Positions 1 through 11,661 are shown, counted from the first letter of the stretch. The stretch is 63,440 nt of DNA from Welwitschia mirabilis (GCA_051453625.1 JBOZIK010000001.1:49282592-49346031), one strand, 5' to 3'. The notes: generated by a model not told the origin, from the letters alone. Translations and numbers: made by a program.

Positions 1-79
1 AAAAAATAAATTAGCTCGCAATTATGGTTTTTTTCGTCTAGTTTTTATCAGGGACTAACAAAGGATAAATGAGGGACTA
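1..79 (+). other. 3' internal end of gypsy element O with polypurine tract
   Basis: This is the last stretch of the internal region of an LTR retrotransposon that lies mostly left of the window. The purine-rich GAGGGACTA directly abuts the LTR at 80, where the polypurine tract for plus-strand priming belongs. The same arrangement (AAAGGGCTA then LTR) occurs at 53291-53300 in a related element, and on the minus strand beside the LTRs ending at 18902 and 30025. The text AGGGACTAAC just upstream also matches those 3' regions. No coding sequence is visible here. Confidence 0.7.
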
Positions 80-1140
80 TGTTGCACTGCCAATTTATAA
101 TTATTTGATAGATTTTATGAGTTGTTTTACAAGACTTTTATACAGGTTTAGGTGTAATTATAAGGATTTTGGAGATATAAGATAAAATATTAAAAAAGTA
201 TAGTTATTATCCAAATTTAATGCAATAAAGGCATTTTCTTATGAATAGAGCTTTTCATAACAAAATTGCTAAGTTTCTCCTTAATAAAAGCATTAAATAA
301 GACCATTATGCCCTCTGTCGTCCACACAATAAGTAAGACGATGACTACTTATGTGGACTACTAAGTCATCACTTTTAAAGATATTTTATAATGTTCTATC
401 ATTCCTCATGTCATCCAGACAATAGCCTGGACAAAATGGACATGTAACTGTGACTGACAGATTCCCTTAGTCGTTTTGTCCATTTTTGAGCCCTTAATGA
501 GCATGCATAACTGCACCTTTTGTTTGTCTATTTCTGTTATATTTTCCTATAAATAAGTCCTTCTTCTTTTCTTTTTCTTATCTTTAATGCACTAGAGATT
601 CTATGGATAGGAGAGTGAAGGGTGGAAGATCTATCTTAAGTGTTGTAGAAAGATGAGCACTTGATAAAGGGCTAAGTATCTTCCATTGAGAACTAGCTAT
701 TTTGTAACCCAGATATTATTACTCTTTAATATAAATCTTGGTTTTATTTCATGTTTGCATGTTAGGTTTTTTATGTCCCTTATAATCTAATGTTATCCTT
801 GATCTAGTAATAATTTCTTGGGTGATATAGATTATCAAAGGTAGCCTTTGTTAAGGCTGAAAGTAAGTAGGGTTAGGATCATTTTACATTGCATGTTAGT
901 TTAGATTGCATCTTGTACTTTACATGGTAGTTTATTTTCTTGCATTAATCTCTATTATTTCTAGTTCCTAAGTTAATTTGCAAAAGCAACCTAATTCTCA
1001 TACTAGTAGACTTCAATGAGATATGATATTTTGGGTCACTCCCATTATATGAGTGTGATGTATTGTGTGAGATAATTGTTTATTTTATTATTGATAGAAT
1101 CCTTTAAGCTTAAGCACTCACACAAATACACATTGCAACA
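80..1140 (+). repeat. 3' LTR of gypsy element O (Athila/Tat-like)
   Basis: The LTR runs from TGTTGCACTGCC to CATTGCAACA, so its ends are the inverted pair TGTTGC/GCAACA. It is preceded by a polypurine tract and followed abruptly by copia polymerase coding sequence at 1141, so it is a 3' LTR inserted in a copia element. A TATA box sits 468 bp in. Short decayed palindromes of the GTCGTCC-GGACGAC type lie near 313-360 and 410-445, as in the related LTRs at 11987, 53301 and 55698. The right flank is ATGTG; the matching target duplication would be outside the window. Confidence 0.85.
548..557 (+). promoter_or_regulatory. TATA box of LTR O
   Basis: TATAAATAAG, 468 bp into the LTR. The same word occurs at a similar offset in the LTR at 55698 (56215-56224), and variants occur in the two B LTRs, so this is the conserved U3 promoter position. 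Confidence 0.6.
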
Positions 1141-2288
1141 ATGTGGAATAACCTTAAGGGTTTATAGATCCTCACAAGCATGACTATGTGTATAGACTTA
1201 AAAGGCCTTATATGATTTGAAGCAAGCTCCAAGAGATTGGTATGAAAAGTTAGCACATTTCTAAATGAAAATGGTTATATTTGTAGAACTTTAGATAAAA
1301 CTTTATTTATCAAAAATCTAAAAAATGAATTTATTATTATTTAAATTTATGTAAATGACATAATTTTTGATACCTCTAACAAAGTTTTATTAAAATAATT
1401 TGCTAATATCATGACAACACACTTTGAGATGAGTTTTCTTGATGAAGTTAGAATGTCTCTTGGCTTACAAATCAAATAATCAAAAAATGAATTATTTATA
1501 TCTTAGTCTAAATATGTAAAGGATTTGATCAAATAATTTGGACTAGAGAATGTTAAAACAACTGACACACCTATATCTACTTCTTATAAAGTTAGTTTAG
1601 ATGAATATGGAAAATCAATAGATCAAAAACTCTATAAAAGCATGATTGGAAGTTTTTTGCACCTAACTACAAGTAGACTTGATATAATGTTTAGTATTAT
1701 TATATGTGTAAGATACCAAACCCAACTAAAATAATCACACCTCTAATCTGTTAAAAGAATAATAACATATATAAAGGTTACATTTGATTTTGGATTATGG
1801 TATCTAACAGAAACATCTTTTGATCTTGTAGGTTTTAGTGATGTAGATTAGGCATGGTATAAAATTGATAGAAAGAGCACAAGTGGTAATTATTTTTTAT
1901 TAGGATCATGCTTAGTGAGGTGAACTAATAAAAAGAAAAACTTAATATTCCCTTTAGTAAAAGAAGCTCAATATATAGTATTGGGTAATTGTTCTACCCA
2001 TTTCCTTTATATGAAGGAAATGTTAAAGGATTTTGGTGTAGTTTTTGAATAGATTCCTATTTTTTGTAATAATACTAGTGCAATTAATATTTTTAAAAAT
2101 CTTGTTCAGCATTCCAAAACTAAACATATTGAATTAAGACATTTTTTTTTTTTAGATATCAAGTCTAAAAAGGTAGTATTTCAATGAATTTTATTAGTAC
2201 AGATCATTAACTTGATAATATTTTCATTAATCCCATGAACTTTGGAAACTTTTTACATCTTCATAACAAATTGGAAGTTGTCTCTTAA
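1141..2288 (+). pseudogene. Ty1/copia reverse transcriptase-RNase H (3' part of pol)
   Basis: This is the polymerase end of a copia Gag-Pol. Visible landmarks in order: a decayed VEQPxGF motif at the start, KALYDLKQAPRDWYEK near 1210-1260, the catalytic YVDD box as YVND at 1348-1359 (Asp to Asn), the GSFLHLTTSRLDI segment near 1650, the RNase H motif with RKSTSG near 1880, KHIELR-like text near 2125, and a decayed (Q)LADIFTKP-type tail ending at the stop codon 2286-2288. Reading needs at least one frameshift near 1200, and several TAG/TAA stops stand where Gln or Trp is usual. The start is set by the inserted gypsy LTR. It cannot make active enzyme. Confidence 0.9.
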
Positions 2289-2592
2289 TCCTCTAACTAA
2301 TTGTAGGATAGTCAACTAAATCTATAATTTCCTTAACTAAGTCGGGTTGGTTGACTGGTCTGAAAACATGGTCGCTCAGATCTAAGTACTGTGACCCGCA
2401 TCTCAATGGGTTAATCAAATCTTAAACTAGCTAGTGGACCCAATTTCTTTCTTAAATATGACTTAATTACCCTTTATTCTAAAATCTAATGAAGCCCAAA
2501 CCTTTTTCATTCTCTTCTAGCCACCTATTTCCTTTATATCTAGCTTTCTCTTTTAGGTTTTCTTGTTTCCAAGTTTTTTCCATGTGGTTATA
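2289..2592 (+). other. Spacer between copia pol and the downstream ORF
   Basis: Non-coding spacer. It carries a few words of the GTTGACTGGTC type near 2350, like the units of the minisatellite in this element's LTR. Nothing else is recognised. Confidence 0.4.
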
Positions 2593-3643
2593 ATGGTTGA
2601 GGGTCCCTTCAAAAGATAACAAAAGGAGCCAATAAGAAAAGAAATAGGGTATTTCTACTCTAGAGTATTTGAGGAAGCTATGAAGAAGTTTTTAGAGAAG
2701 TTTTAAAAGAAATCTGTGTGCCAAGAGTGGCCTATTGCTTTAGAAGAACTCAGATATCTCTATGATGTGGTCAAACTCCTACAAGATCTTAATCTTTTCT
2801 ACTTTTTAATGTCTTAGGACCTACCTATCCTTTTCTCACTAGGATGTTCTACTATAATGATTCTTTTGATCCCAACAATAATACCATAAAAACCCTTGTC
2901 TTGGGAAAGAAAATAAGAGTTATTGCAAATGTCATTACTACTATTGCAAATATCCCTAGAGGAGATTAAGATGGATTCTGGACCCTTCATGATTCCATGG
3001 AGGACAAGGCAGAGGTAAAAAGAGAACTTTATGGTAAGTTTCATAGGTGGAAAAGCACCTTTTCTACTTCTCTCCTTACCCCAAAGTACCATTTCTTGCA
3101 TTTAGTTTTTACCTATAATTTCTTAATTTTGACGGGTCATTGTGATCAGGCCTCTAATTATAGGGTCTATTTGATGTATTTGGTGGAAACTAGGCATTCT
3201 ATTGATGATCCTGCCATAATGTTGAAAAATATGATCTCCTAGTTAGAGTACCATAACATTGGAACTCTTCCTTATTTAATGTTAATTTCCAACATCTATT
3301 GGCATTATAAAGTCCAGTTACACCAGAAGTTAGAAACCGTCAATCTTATATCAGCCATTAGGTGTGTAACATTCTTTCGTAAGCATATCTTTGTAAGTTT
3401 AAAAAATCCTCTAAGTCTTCTTCTCTTAGATAAGCCTCACTGAAAGAGACTCTTTCATATCTGAGGAGGATAGACTCTCGTACCAGGTACATGAAAGAAT
3501 CTCTGATTGCGATAGGGTATGAGATTGCTGATACTTCAAAGGAAGCTAAAATCTTAGCACAAAAGACTATCAAATAAGAAGAGGAATAAGAAGAATAATA
3601 TTCTAAAGAAGAATCAGAAGAGGAAGCTAAAGAATCTGATTGA
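2593..3643 (+). pseudogene. Post-pol ORF of copia element, resembles putative plant transposon protein domain
   Basis: An ORF remnant of about 350 codons starts at ATG 2593 and ends at TGA 3641-3643, with frameshifts near 2810 and several stops. The middle (about 2810-3350) reads through a long block with features of the domain annotated in plant retroelements as putative plant transposon protein: a TLVLGKKIRV-like strand, a SLLTPKYHFLHLV segment, an ILTG turn, and LPYLMLISNIYWHYKV near the end. The C-terminus (about 3575-3640) is a strongly acidic Glu/Asp-Ser tail. It sits where SIRE elements carry their env-like ORF. The domain match is from memory of the family pattern; function is unknown. 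Confidence 0.55.
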
Positions 3644-4177
3644 TCTTCTCTTTATTTTGTGTTTTTCATGTTGTTATGCTTATTTTTCTTCTCTTTTTTA
3701 TCATTGATATTAAAAGGGATAAAGTAGTTCATTCCATTTATAGATTTTTATCTTTAATATTACTCTCTTTTAGTTTCTTCAGTCGTACTTCTCAATTTGT
3801 ATCAGATTTAATTGCTCTTAATAAGTATCTTTCTATTTGTACTGCTTCATATTTAAGTAATGAAAATGCATTTTGTATTACTTCCATCTTACATTTGATG
3901 CACATTTAATTTATCATGAACCAAAAATTTTTGTTACATTAAATATCCCTTAATCAAAAATTTTTATCACATATTACATGAAATTTACATGTCTTATAAA
4001 TTATACTATAAATTATTCTAATTATTGCATAAGTTATAATCTCCTTTATAAATATTTTATTCGATATAAATGCTCAATATTACTTTGAAATGTAATGGAC
4101 ATTATCTGCGGGGGATTTTTTCTAGAATTTATATTTTCAACTAACTATAGTTTGTCATTAATATTAAAGAAGGAGAT
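3644..4177 (+). other. Copia 3' untranslated region with polypurine tract
   Basis: T-rich non-coding sequence after the acidic tail of the post-pol ORF. It ends in the purine-rich AAAGAAGGAGATTA that abuts the LTR, the expected polypurine tract. No other feature seen. Confidence 0.5.
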
Positions 4178-5594
4178 TATTGAGTTAATATTTATCATGT
4201 TGATGTCAAAGTAACATTTTCTATTTAGAAAAATATGTTGTATCGTATGCAAAAAATATTAAACTTTTTCAAGTCAAAAGTTGAAATATTTTATTACAAT
4301 TTAAACCTAAATCTATTAGTTTTAATATCCTCTGGGAGGTTGACTAGATTCCCAGGGTCTACCACATTTGAACCACACACTATAATGAACTGAATTCAAA
4401 GGGTCAACTAGATTTCTAAGGAGTTGACTAGATCTAAGCATCTTATATTTCATAGCCAATCATTAAGGGGTTAACTAAATTCCTAAGGGATCAACTGAAC
4501 TTAAGCATATTATATTTCATAGCTAATCATCAATGGGTCAACTTGATTCCTGAGGGGTTGATTGGACCTGAGCATCTAATATTTTGCATTTAATCATTAT
4601 GAGTTGACTAGATTTTAGAGGGGTTAATCAGACTTGGAGTAAAATGTTTTCACCCTTTATCATTAAGAAGTTGATCAGACCTTCATGGGTCAACTAGACC
4701 TGAATCATAAAAATAGTGTTACATTCTTTTTTGAATATGGAGTCAACTAAATTAATATGTAGACAACCAAACCTATGATCAACCAAACCCTAAGGTCTCG
4801 ACTGGACATGGGGCCATAAGAAACAAGGGTCAACTAGAAGATCATGAGGGTAGCCGACTTTAGTGATGGTACTAGATGGAGTTAATCAGATATTTCAAGG
4901 GGTAAACTAATCATGATAGAAATAGGATTTCTTTAGCTGTTGGGAACCAATTTTTTATCCGTTGAAGAGTTTTTTCACCTGTAAAAATCCTAAAAAGCAT
5001 CTCTTATATATTTTCCAAGAGTCAAAATCACTGCACCACTTTTAAATCAGTGTGAAATCATTGTTGAACTCATTGGCACATTCTCTACTTAGCTAAAGAT
5101 GAATCAAGAGTTGTTGTTATCATTTTGTACTTGGTCAAGTCAATTGCACTATATGCTTGTGGATCTTGCCATCTTCTCAAGTAGTGTAGCAATATTATTC
5201 TTAACCTAGAGATATAGTGAAATCTATGCATTATGGCACACCATTGTGACCACTTCAAATTCTTGCTAAAGTTAAGATTAACCCTTAGAAAAGTATGATT
5301 GTAAAGGTTACATATGAACTGGAATACTTGGAAGAGATTAGCAAAGATTCAGATCAGACTTGAGTAGAAGCTAATCACTGAGAGTGGAGTAGGGGGTTTT
5401 CCTAAATTACTATAAAATCAAGTCTACATCTCCATTAATATTTTTATGCTTTCTATTTTTCATTTTTAGAATAGTTTTATTTTTTAATTTGCACAAATAG
5501 TTTAGTGTCTATTTCATGTGGAGATAATTTTGTAAATATATTCATTTATTTTTTTAAATCCTATTCACCCTCCTCTAGGGTTCTTGATCCTTTA
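4178..5594 (+). repeat. 3' LTR of SIRE-type copia element
   Basis: The LTR begins TATTGAGTTAAT (decayed TGTTGAGTTAA) right after the polypurine tract. It ends near the conserved CTATTCACCCTCCTCTAGG and TTGATCC words typical of SIRE LTR ends. The left third is a minisatellite of GTYRACYRGAY units. A second, better preserved LTR of this type is at 59060-60123. The right end is approximate by several bases because no target duplication can be checked. Confidence 0.7.
4339..4735 (+). repeat. 67-bp minisatellite inside the copia LTR
   Basis: Units start at 4339, 4403, 4470, 4537, 4603 and 4670, a spacing of 64-67 bp. Most units hold a pair of the word GTYRACYRGAY about 20 bp apart, for example at 4403 and 4423, 4537 and 4557, 4670 and 4689. 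The undecayed form seen in the other LTR copy is GTCGACCGGA. Confidence 0.8.
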
Positions 5595-6914
5595 ATTGTT
5601 ATTGATGATTGATGATTATTATTCTACTTTATCTTCATATTTATATCATGTTCTATGTGATGTAATGATTTTCTATTTTAGATTTGAAGTGAAACATGTT
5701 ATTTAATGATTTCTGCTCCCATTAACAATTATATTATTAATTATGTTAACTTTCTAATGCTTCCTTTTAATTTTAACTTGGTTTTACACTTTAAACTTTA
5801 ATATTTATTTTTTAAATTCATTCAAATTTTCCTCATATTCATCCTTTATCACCTTATTAAATTAATTTATTAATTTAAATTTGAGTTCATCATGTTTAGG
5901 ACAATGTTAAAATTGCTTAGTCTTTATAGTTTTATCTTAGGACCAAGAATAATAATAATATTCTTAAAAAACTTTATTACTTCTAGTTCTTAGCTAGTTT
6001 ATTTCATCTTAAGTATTATTTTAATATCTAATCTTTTTTTTCTTTTTGCGTTATCTTACTTTAATACTTTAGCTTTAATATGCTTTGTTTTAATCTAAAA
6101 AATATTTTTTTCTTCTTAGTAGATTACTCATGAAAAATAATTAACTATTTGTTTTATGTTAAGGATTAGTTTTTCCTTTGATGAAGTTATAAAATAATAC
6201 ATACAAAAATACTTTTTACAACTTGTTTTTTATTGCTTTAGTAAAAACTAAGATTTTTTAAGATAGACATAAAAGAAAAAATAGGACAAAATTTTGTCTA
6301 GCACAAGAAAACGTTAAGTTGATTTCAAAGCTATCTTATCATGTATTCAAGGTCATATAGTTTATCAAGAGCTCCTTTAGTAGTTGATTTGGCTAGCTTA
6401 TAAATTTTCTCAATACTTTTTTTAGGCTTCTTGAGTGACTTAGGCTTAGGATGACCTACTTGTAATAGATCTTGAACTTAACATAGTTTCTAAATTTGCA
6501 TTTAAATATCATAAGTGTACTTTTTACATCATTAAGATATTTATCTTTTTAGTCCATTTTATAAGAGATATTGATCTTCTTTTCTTTAAGCTAAGTGGTA
6601 TTAAGATGCTATAGGACTGCATCTTTATTTTAATTCATTAAGTTACTACTATAGTGTATGTTTATCTTACTTCATTATGTTACTAGAAGAGTGATTTATT
6701 ATCTTGCTTCATTGTTATTAGTTGTTATTTCTATTGGTCTATTATGATTGATACCATAATTAGTAATTATCATTAAATGTCTCTAACATCTCACCATATC
6801 ATAAAACATGTCTAAGAATACATGACTCACATAGAACCAATTAGAAGATTACTTCTTATTCCTGTAGTATCAAAGTATTAATGATACATGATAAACAATG
6901 ATAGGTAATCAACT
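5595..6914. other. AT-rich sequence between copia LTR and element A
   Basis: About 1.3 kb without a recognised gene. On the minus strand about 6300-6480 reads as a short lysine-rich peptide without stops (contains GHPKPKSLKKPKKS), which may be a retroelement scrap but matches nothing I know. The rest is low-complexity A/T. Confidence 0.3.
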
Positions 6915-8433
6915 TGTCACAATTAACATATGATTTAGAGTGTTTTTTCAGATCTTTTTAATAGATTTGTAAGAAAATTGAAAATAATTTAAAGATTCAT
7001 CTAGATAATTAAATGAAGAATTAATTTTTGATATTATAAACCTTTTCTTAGCATATTTCAAACATCATAGCATTATGATTCTAATTTAAATGGAGAAATG
7101 ATGATGAACATGATTAAAAAATGAAAAAAGAGTATCGCCTGCTCAGTTGTCTGGATGATATTTAGAGTACATTAGATATTTATTAAGTAAAATCACAATC
7201 TAAGTATGGGCCTAACTAGTCTTTATGATGAATGACAAGTATACCGTTAAAGTCAACTCATTGGAAAGGTATTAGAATATGTTAATTAACTTAAAGGCCA
7301 TGATCAAATTCAAAATACACTCAACTATGATTAATGCACTTGTGAAGGATGAAGGAAGGTTAAGTCTAGTAAAATAAAGCATTAAAGGCTGAGAGAAAGT
7401 CTAATTATAGCAATTTAAAAAGATAAAGTTTCAAGAGATATGTCATTCACCTAGTTATTTGGATGACGTTAGAAGATGACTAGTAGGAACAAAAGAAACA
7501 TAAAAATCATTGTTTACGTCATCATCTAGATGACAGTACTAGATAACACTTAATAAACACAAATAAAAACATTATTGTTACACTAACTGTCATCCATATA
7601 GTTATCTAAATAACACTATATGAATGAAACTTAGGTGTTACACCAAGAAGACATGTGGAGGATAGTTAAATATTAGAATAGAAGATCACGTGTCATTCAT
7701 CTTGTTGTTCAAATAACACCCAGTAGTATGATATTTTTAAAAAATGTAAAATGTATCTTATCTATTATAAAATTAGTATTATGATTACTCTTGTTCAATT
7801 ATTATTCCTTACATATCTAAACCATTAATTCAAAATTATAAATACCCCAATTAAATTCCCCATTTCTCATCTTTGATGCATCAATTCTTCTTGCAATGAA
7901 TTAAAATTCAAATGAATAAGGGACCATCTAGCGTAGGAGAGGAGCTTACCTTGGTATTGGGTTAAGATGCCTCCATTGAAAGATGACTACATTTAAGCTA
8001 ATGTAAGAGCATTATTATTAATAAAAGATCATTTTATTTATACTAATTTTTCTTTTATCTTCTTTATAATTAACATTGGTTACAATTAAAGCCACATTAT
8101 TTTGTAATTGATATAGATTATAAGGGTCAACCTAGATGGATAATAAGTTGGTTAACTTGATTAGTAAACTACATTTAGGATTGTATTTCATTCTTACATT
8201 GTATTAACGATTTCATTTTCATTTATTTATTATTCTAAAATCAAATAGAAATCATTGTAATTCCTTCTCGAATAAAGAAAATTTTCAAATGTACTTCAAT
8301 TTTCTTTATAGAGTACAACATTGGATTAACTCCATACACTAGTGTGTATTTGTATAAGCTAGATATGAAGATTATAGGATTATATTAAAAATGATTAATT
8401 GAAGAATAAAATCACATGATACACACCCCAACA
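6915..8433 (+). repeat. 5' LTR of element A
   Basis: The right end is firm: CACACCCCAACA at 8433 followed by the primer-binding site. The left end is placed at TGTCACAATTAACATATG, which aligns with the start of the related LTR at 53301 (TGTTACAATGCCAAATTG) and is followed by the same GTGTTTTTTCAG-like text. At about 1.5 kb it is some 250-460 bp longer than its relatives. The extra length is U3 with at least five decayed GTCATC/GATGAC palindromes (near 7145, 7447, 7517, 7590 and 7690) instead of two. Confidence 0.6.
7837..7845 (+). promoter_or_regulatory. TATA box of LTR A
   Basis: TATAAATAC downstream of the palindrome cluster, the same relative order (palindromes, then TATA) as in the other gypsy LTRs of the window. 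Confidence 0.45.
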
Positions 8434-8435
8434 TA

Positions 8436-8455
8436 TTGGCATTATTGCTAGGGAA
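8436..8455 (+). promoter_or_regulatory. Primer-binding site of element A
   Basis: TTGGCATTATTGCTAGGGAA lies 2 bp after the LTR end. It is a decayed form of the TTGGCGCCGTTGCCGGGGA sequence common just downstream of Athila/Tat 5' LTRs, which I attribute to priming by tRNA-Asp. Confidence 0.7.
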
Positions 8456-8777
8456 GAGTTTTAAGAAGTTTATAAGATTGATTCTCATTACTTAAGTAAG
8501 TAATTTTATTTCAAGATATTTCCTTGTGTAGTGTATACATACAAGTTTTTCTTTCATAAGGTTATCTTGTAATTTTAATTTTTTAGTTTAGCTTGCAGTA
8601 TAATTTTTGTTAATTTTCCTTTTTGTTTCAAGTTGGAGATCAGACTTACTCCCCACTTTGTGCTTCATGCAATCAAAGTGAGTGCCATAACCATTATTGG
8701 AATAGCCTACTTCTTATACTTTATGTGATCTATAAGGGTATCTTCACTTGGGTGTAAATAATTTTATTTAACATTTT

Positions 8778-10330
8778 ATGAAAATGAAAGGGAATGATAA
8801 GACAAAAAAGGAAAAATTATGTGAAGTAATTTGTTAACAAAGCAGTTCAAGAAGAGTTAGTGGATTTTAATTCAAGAACTAGAGGTAAGAAAGTTTTATT
8901 TCAATCTAAAATAGAAGAGCATGATTATTTTGCTTTTCATTTGCATATTTCTAAAAGTAACTCACATATTTTTTTTAAAAGTAATTTTTTTCATAAATCA
9001 TCTTCCCTTTCAAACTCCTTTAAGTAACATGCCTCTCAAATCTCTTTCTATTCTAACCCCTTAAACATGTTAGCCTCTACTCATACTTATACTTCATTAA
9101 CTCTAAAGGATATGGTAGCTTATAAAAAAAATATAAATTTAAAACCCTTTTGATCTACCCAATGAAGATGATGTGGAATTTGAAAAATTACAAGCTTATT
9201 CTATCTTTTTCGGAGATGATGAAGAAAACCCTTTTCAACACCTAGCTAAAATAGGATAGCTCATTCTTACCTCAAAAAATAGGAAAAATAAGGTAACTTA
9301 TAGGACCTACATGATTATTTTCCCTTTCTCTCTTAGAAAAAAGGCTAAGAATTAGTTGAAAGATATCCTACATAAAATCCTTAATGCTTGAAACTAAGTT
9401 TAACATACCTTTATAAAAAGGTTCATGAATGAAATAACTATGAGGAAAGGAAGAAGAGATGTTACCAACTTTTCATAATAGCTTTATGAGGATTATGCTA
9501 AAACCTATAAGGGATTCTTAATTGCTAATTTATCTAATCTTATAGGTGAATTTTCAAGAGAAATAATGTTAATCACTTCTTTAATGGATTGAATAGACAT
9601 ACCAAGAAACTAGTATATTTTTTATTTGGTGAAAATTCACATAACTTAACTTTAGATGATGCTTAGAAACTCTTAGAGGGATTAGTAAAAATTAGTTAAA
9701 CATGGCCTAAACCAACCCTTAAGAAGGGAAAAACTATAGGGGAAATGTTGAAAGACATAATACAATATGAATATCAACCTAGTCCTAGCAATTTAATTCA
9801 AGTCTTACTAATACTTTTAAAACTTATACAAAGGTCTTAGCTGATGTGAAATTATTAAACTAATAAGGAATATTTACTAACTTACTCTCATTATGAAATA
9901 TGCGAAGAAAACTCCTATTACATCAAAGATTATCTTACCTTACCAATGTGTAGAGTAATGATCTATGAAGAAGCTTGTGCTTTCAATCAAAGATCTAATA
10001 ATGTCAAAAATAATCAACAATTTTAGCCAAGAAATAATAGGCCACAACTATCCTTCAAACTTTCTTTTGATAATAAATGTAGAAATAATAGCTTTCAACC
10101 CAGTAATTTTCAGCCTAATAACTTTTAGTCCCATAACTTTTATCCCTACAAATTTCATCCCAATAATGTTTAGTTCAATAACATTTAACCCAATGCTATC
10201 AACTATACTATGAATGATTCCCTTAGATATTTAATTAAGGGTTGAAAAAAAAACAAAGGCGATTAAAAATAATATGGAAAACCTTATAGGGATATTTCAA
10301 TAAACCATCTTAGTAAATCAAATATCTTAA
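8778..10330 (+). pseudogene. Element A gag (capsid and nucleocapsid)
   Basis: Structural protein remnant. The capsid core is visible at about 9140-9480: a FDLPNEDDVEFEKLQAYS-like entry, then HLAKIGQLILTS, then the FPFSLRKKAKN block followed by TAG where plant gags have Trp. A CxxC plus acidic text with YEEACAFNQR lies near 9900-9995. The tail (about 10080-10200) is a run of degenerate NNFxP/SNFQP repeats (for example QPSNFQPNNF). The related gag of element H at 60716 has the same order. Start is the ATG at 8778; several stops and frame changes follow. Confidence 0.75.
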
Positions 10331-10704
10331 GGCTTCCCTATAACCCAAACCATTCCTAATGCAAATGATGTTAAAAAAGATAGAAAGACAGTGACAAAAG
10401 TTGGATATTATATAACTTCCAATGAGGAATCCTTCACTTTCCATAACTAATAAAAAAATCAAACCCATGATGATGATATAAAAATCCTTAAATCAACCTA
10501 GTTTTTCTTTAGATCCTAAAGCAAAATTTAGCTATAACATAATTAATTAAAATAAAGGAAATAAACTTATAACCCCTTTGCTAGAAAGATTAAATATAAA
10601 TCCTACCTATGATAATTATCTTAAAACAACCATGCAAGATGTGAGTATTAATATTTAATTTTAAAAAATATTTCAAGATAATCCTAAATACCATAAAGTC
10701 TGAA

Positions 10705-11030
10705 ACATGTCATACAGTGATGTCTTGCATGGCTTGCACTGATTATTGAAGGTAAGTATATACTATAATTATTAAAATGTTGTGGAAGGATCCTCGTTGT
10801 GTGGACATGAGTATATAGGAGGGAATAAGTGGGACCGGCTCCAACATGCCACTAACAATGCAATTACTCACTAGGTGTGTGGTGGGACTAGTAACTAGGG
10901 CTAGTTATTCCTATTGGAAAACATGATTTATTTGGATAGTTAGATGTATAACCCTCTAATTAGGTCATAGGTGGTAGCCTAACTGAGTTGAAATGACCCA
11001 GTGACCTAACAATAGGAACCATAATGAGTG
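10705..11030. other. Unidentified insertion-like segment inside element A gag-protease
   Basis: Compared with element H, where the matching gag tail and protease site are about 170 bp apart, A has about 460 bp. The extra material is less AT-rich than its surroundings (for example GTGGGACCGGCTCC near 10826) and has no continuous frame. I do not recognise it and see no clear terminal inverted repeats or target duplication, so borders are approximate. Confidence 0.45.
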
Positions 11031-11661
11031 TGCAACTCAATGACGTGGGTACCTAATCCCTTTTAAAATTAGTAATGTAGAAGTGTTTAAAATTCAAAGA
11101 AGTAGGATTTTCACAAATAGTATTATCTTGAAATGAATTTAGAAACTAAAAAGAGCATTACTAGACATAGGATAGAGTATCAAGATTATGTCATTTTACA
11201 TTTTCAAAAAGCTTGTAGGGAAGACTAGGATTAAATCAACAAAAATGATGTTGAAACCAACATATGAAACTATTAGGAAACTAATTATAATTATTAAGAA
11301 TTTGGTCATACAAATTAAAGAAGCTTTTAATCCTAAATATGATCATCATTAAGGTGAAACACAATAAGGATATCCTTACTTTAGGAAAAGCCTTTTATTT
11401 AATAGCCCAATATATTATTGACACATGTACTAGATTGATGGAATGCCATGTTGGCAATAAAAAGTTTATTATTTAATTCTTTGATGTGGATAAAAATGAT
11501 ACTAGAGAAGATTATGATCTTGAGCGGAAAATTGGAATTTCATGCTCATTTAGCATTACCTCTTAGAAGAAAGGCTCCTTATTTTATATAAAAAAACTTT
11601 AATTAATTATCTTAAAGAATGTAAAACATTTTTAAGAAGCCTTAATTCCTCTAGTTTATGT

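Larger units (their letters stand above)
1141..5594 (+). mobile_element. Truncated Ty1/copia element of SIRE/Maximus type
   Basis: From left to right: C-terminal reverse transcriptase and RNase H of copia pol, a second ORF after pol, a purine-rich tract AAAGAAGGAGATTA, and a 3' LTR. The 5' part is absent because the gypsy LTR 80-1140 sits in the polymerase at the codons just before the KALYDLKQAP motif. An extra ORF between pol and the 3' LTR is characteristic of the SIRE/Maximus lineage. Lineage assignment rests on layout and motifs, not on a tree. Confidence 0.7.

Noticed and set aside
3640-3909. 89-codon hydrophobic ORF after the copia post-pol ORF
   Set aside because: T-rich chance frame overlapping the acidic tail of the real ORF.
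9965-10213. 82-codon ORF rich in Ile/Phe/Pro
   Set aside because: Shadow of the gag Asn-Phe-Pro repeat tail read in another frame.
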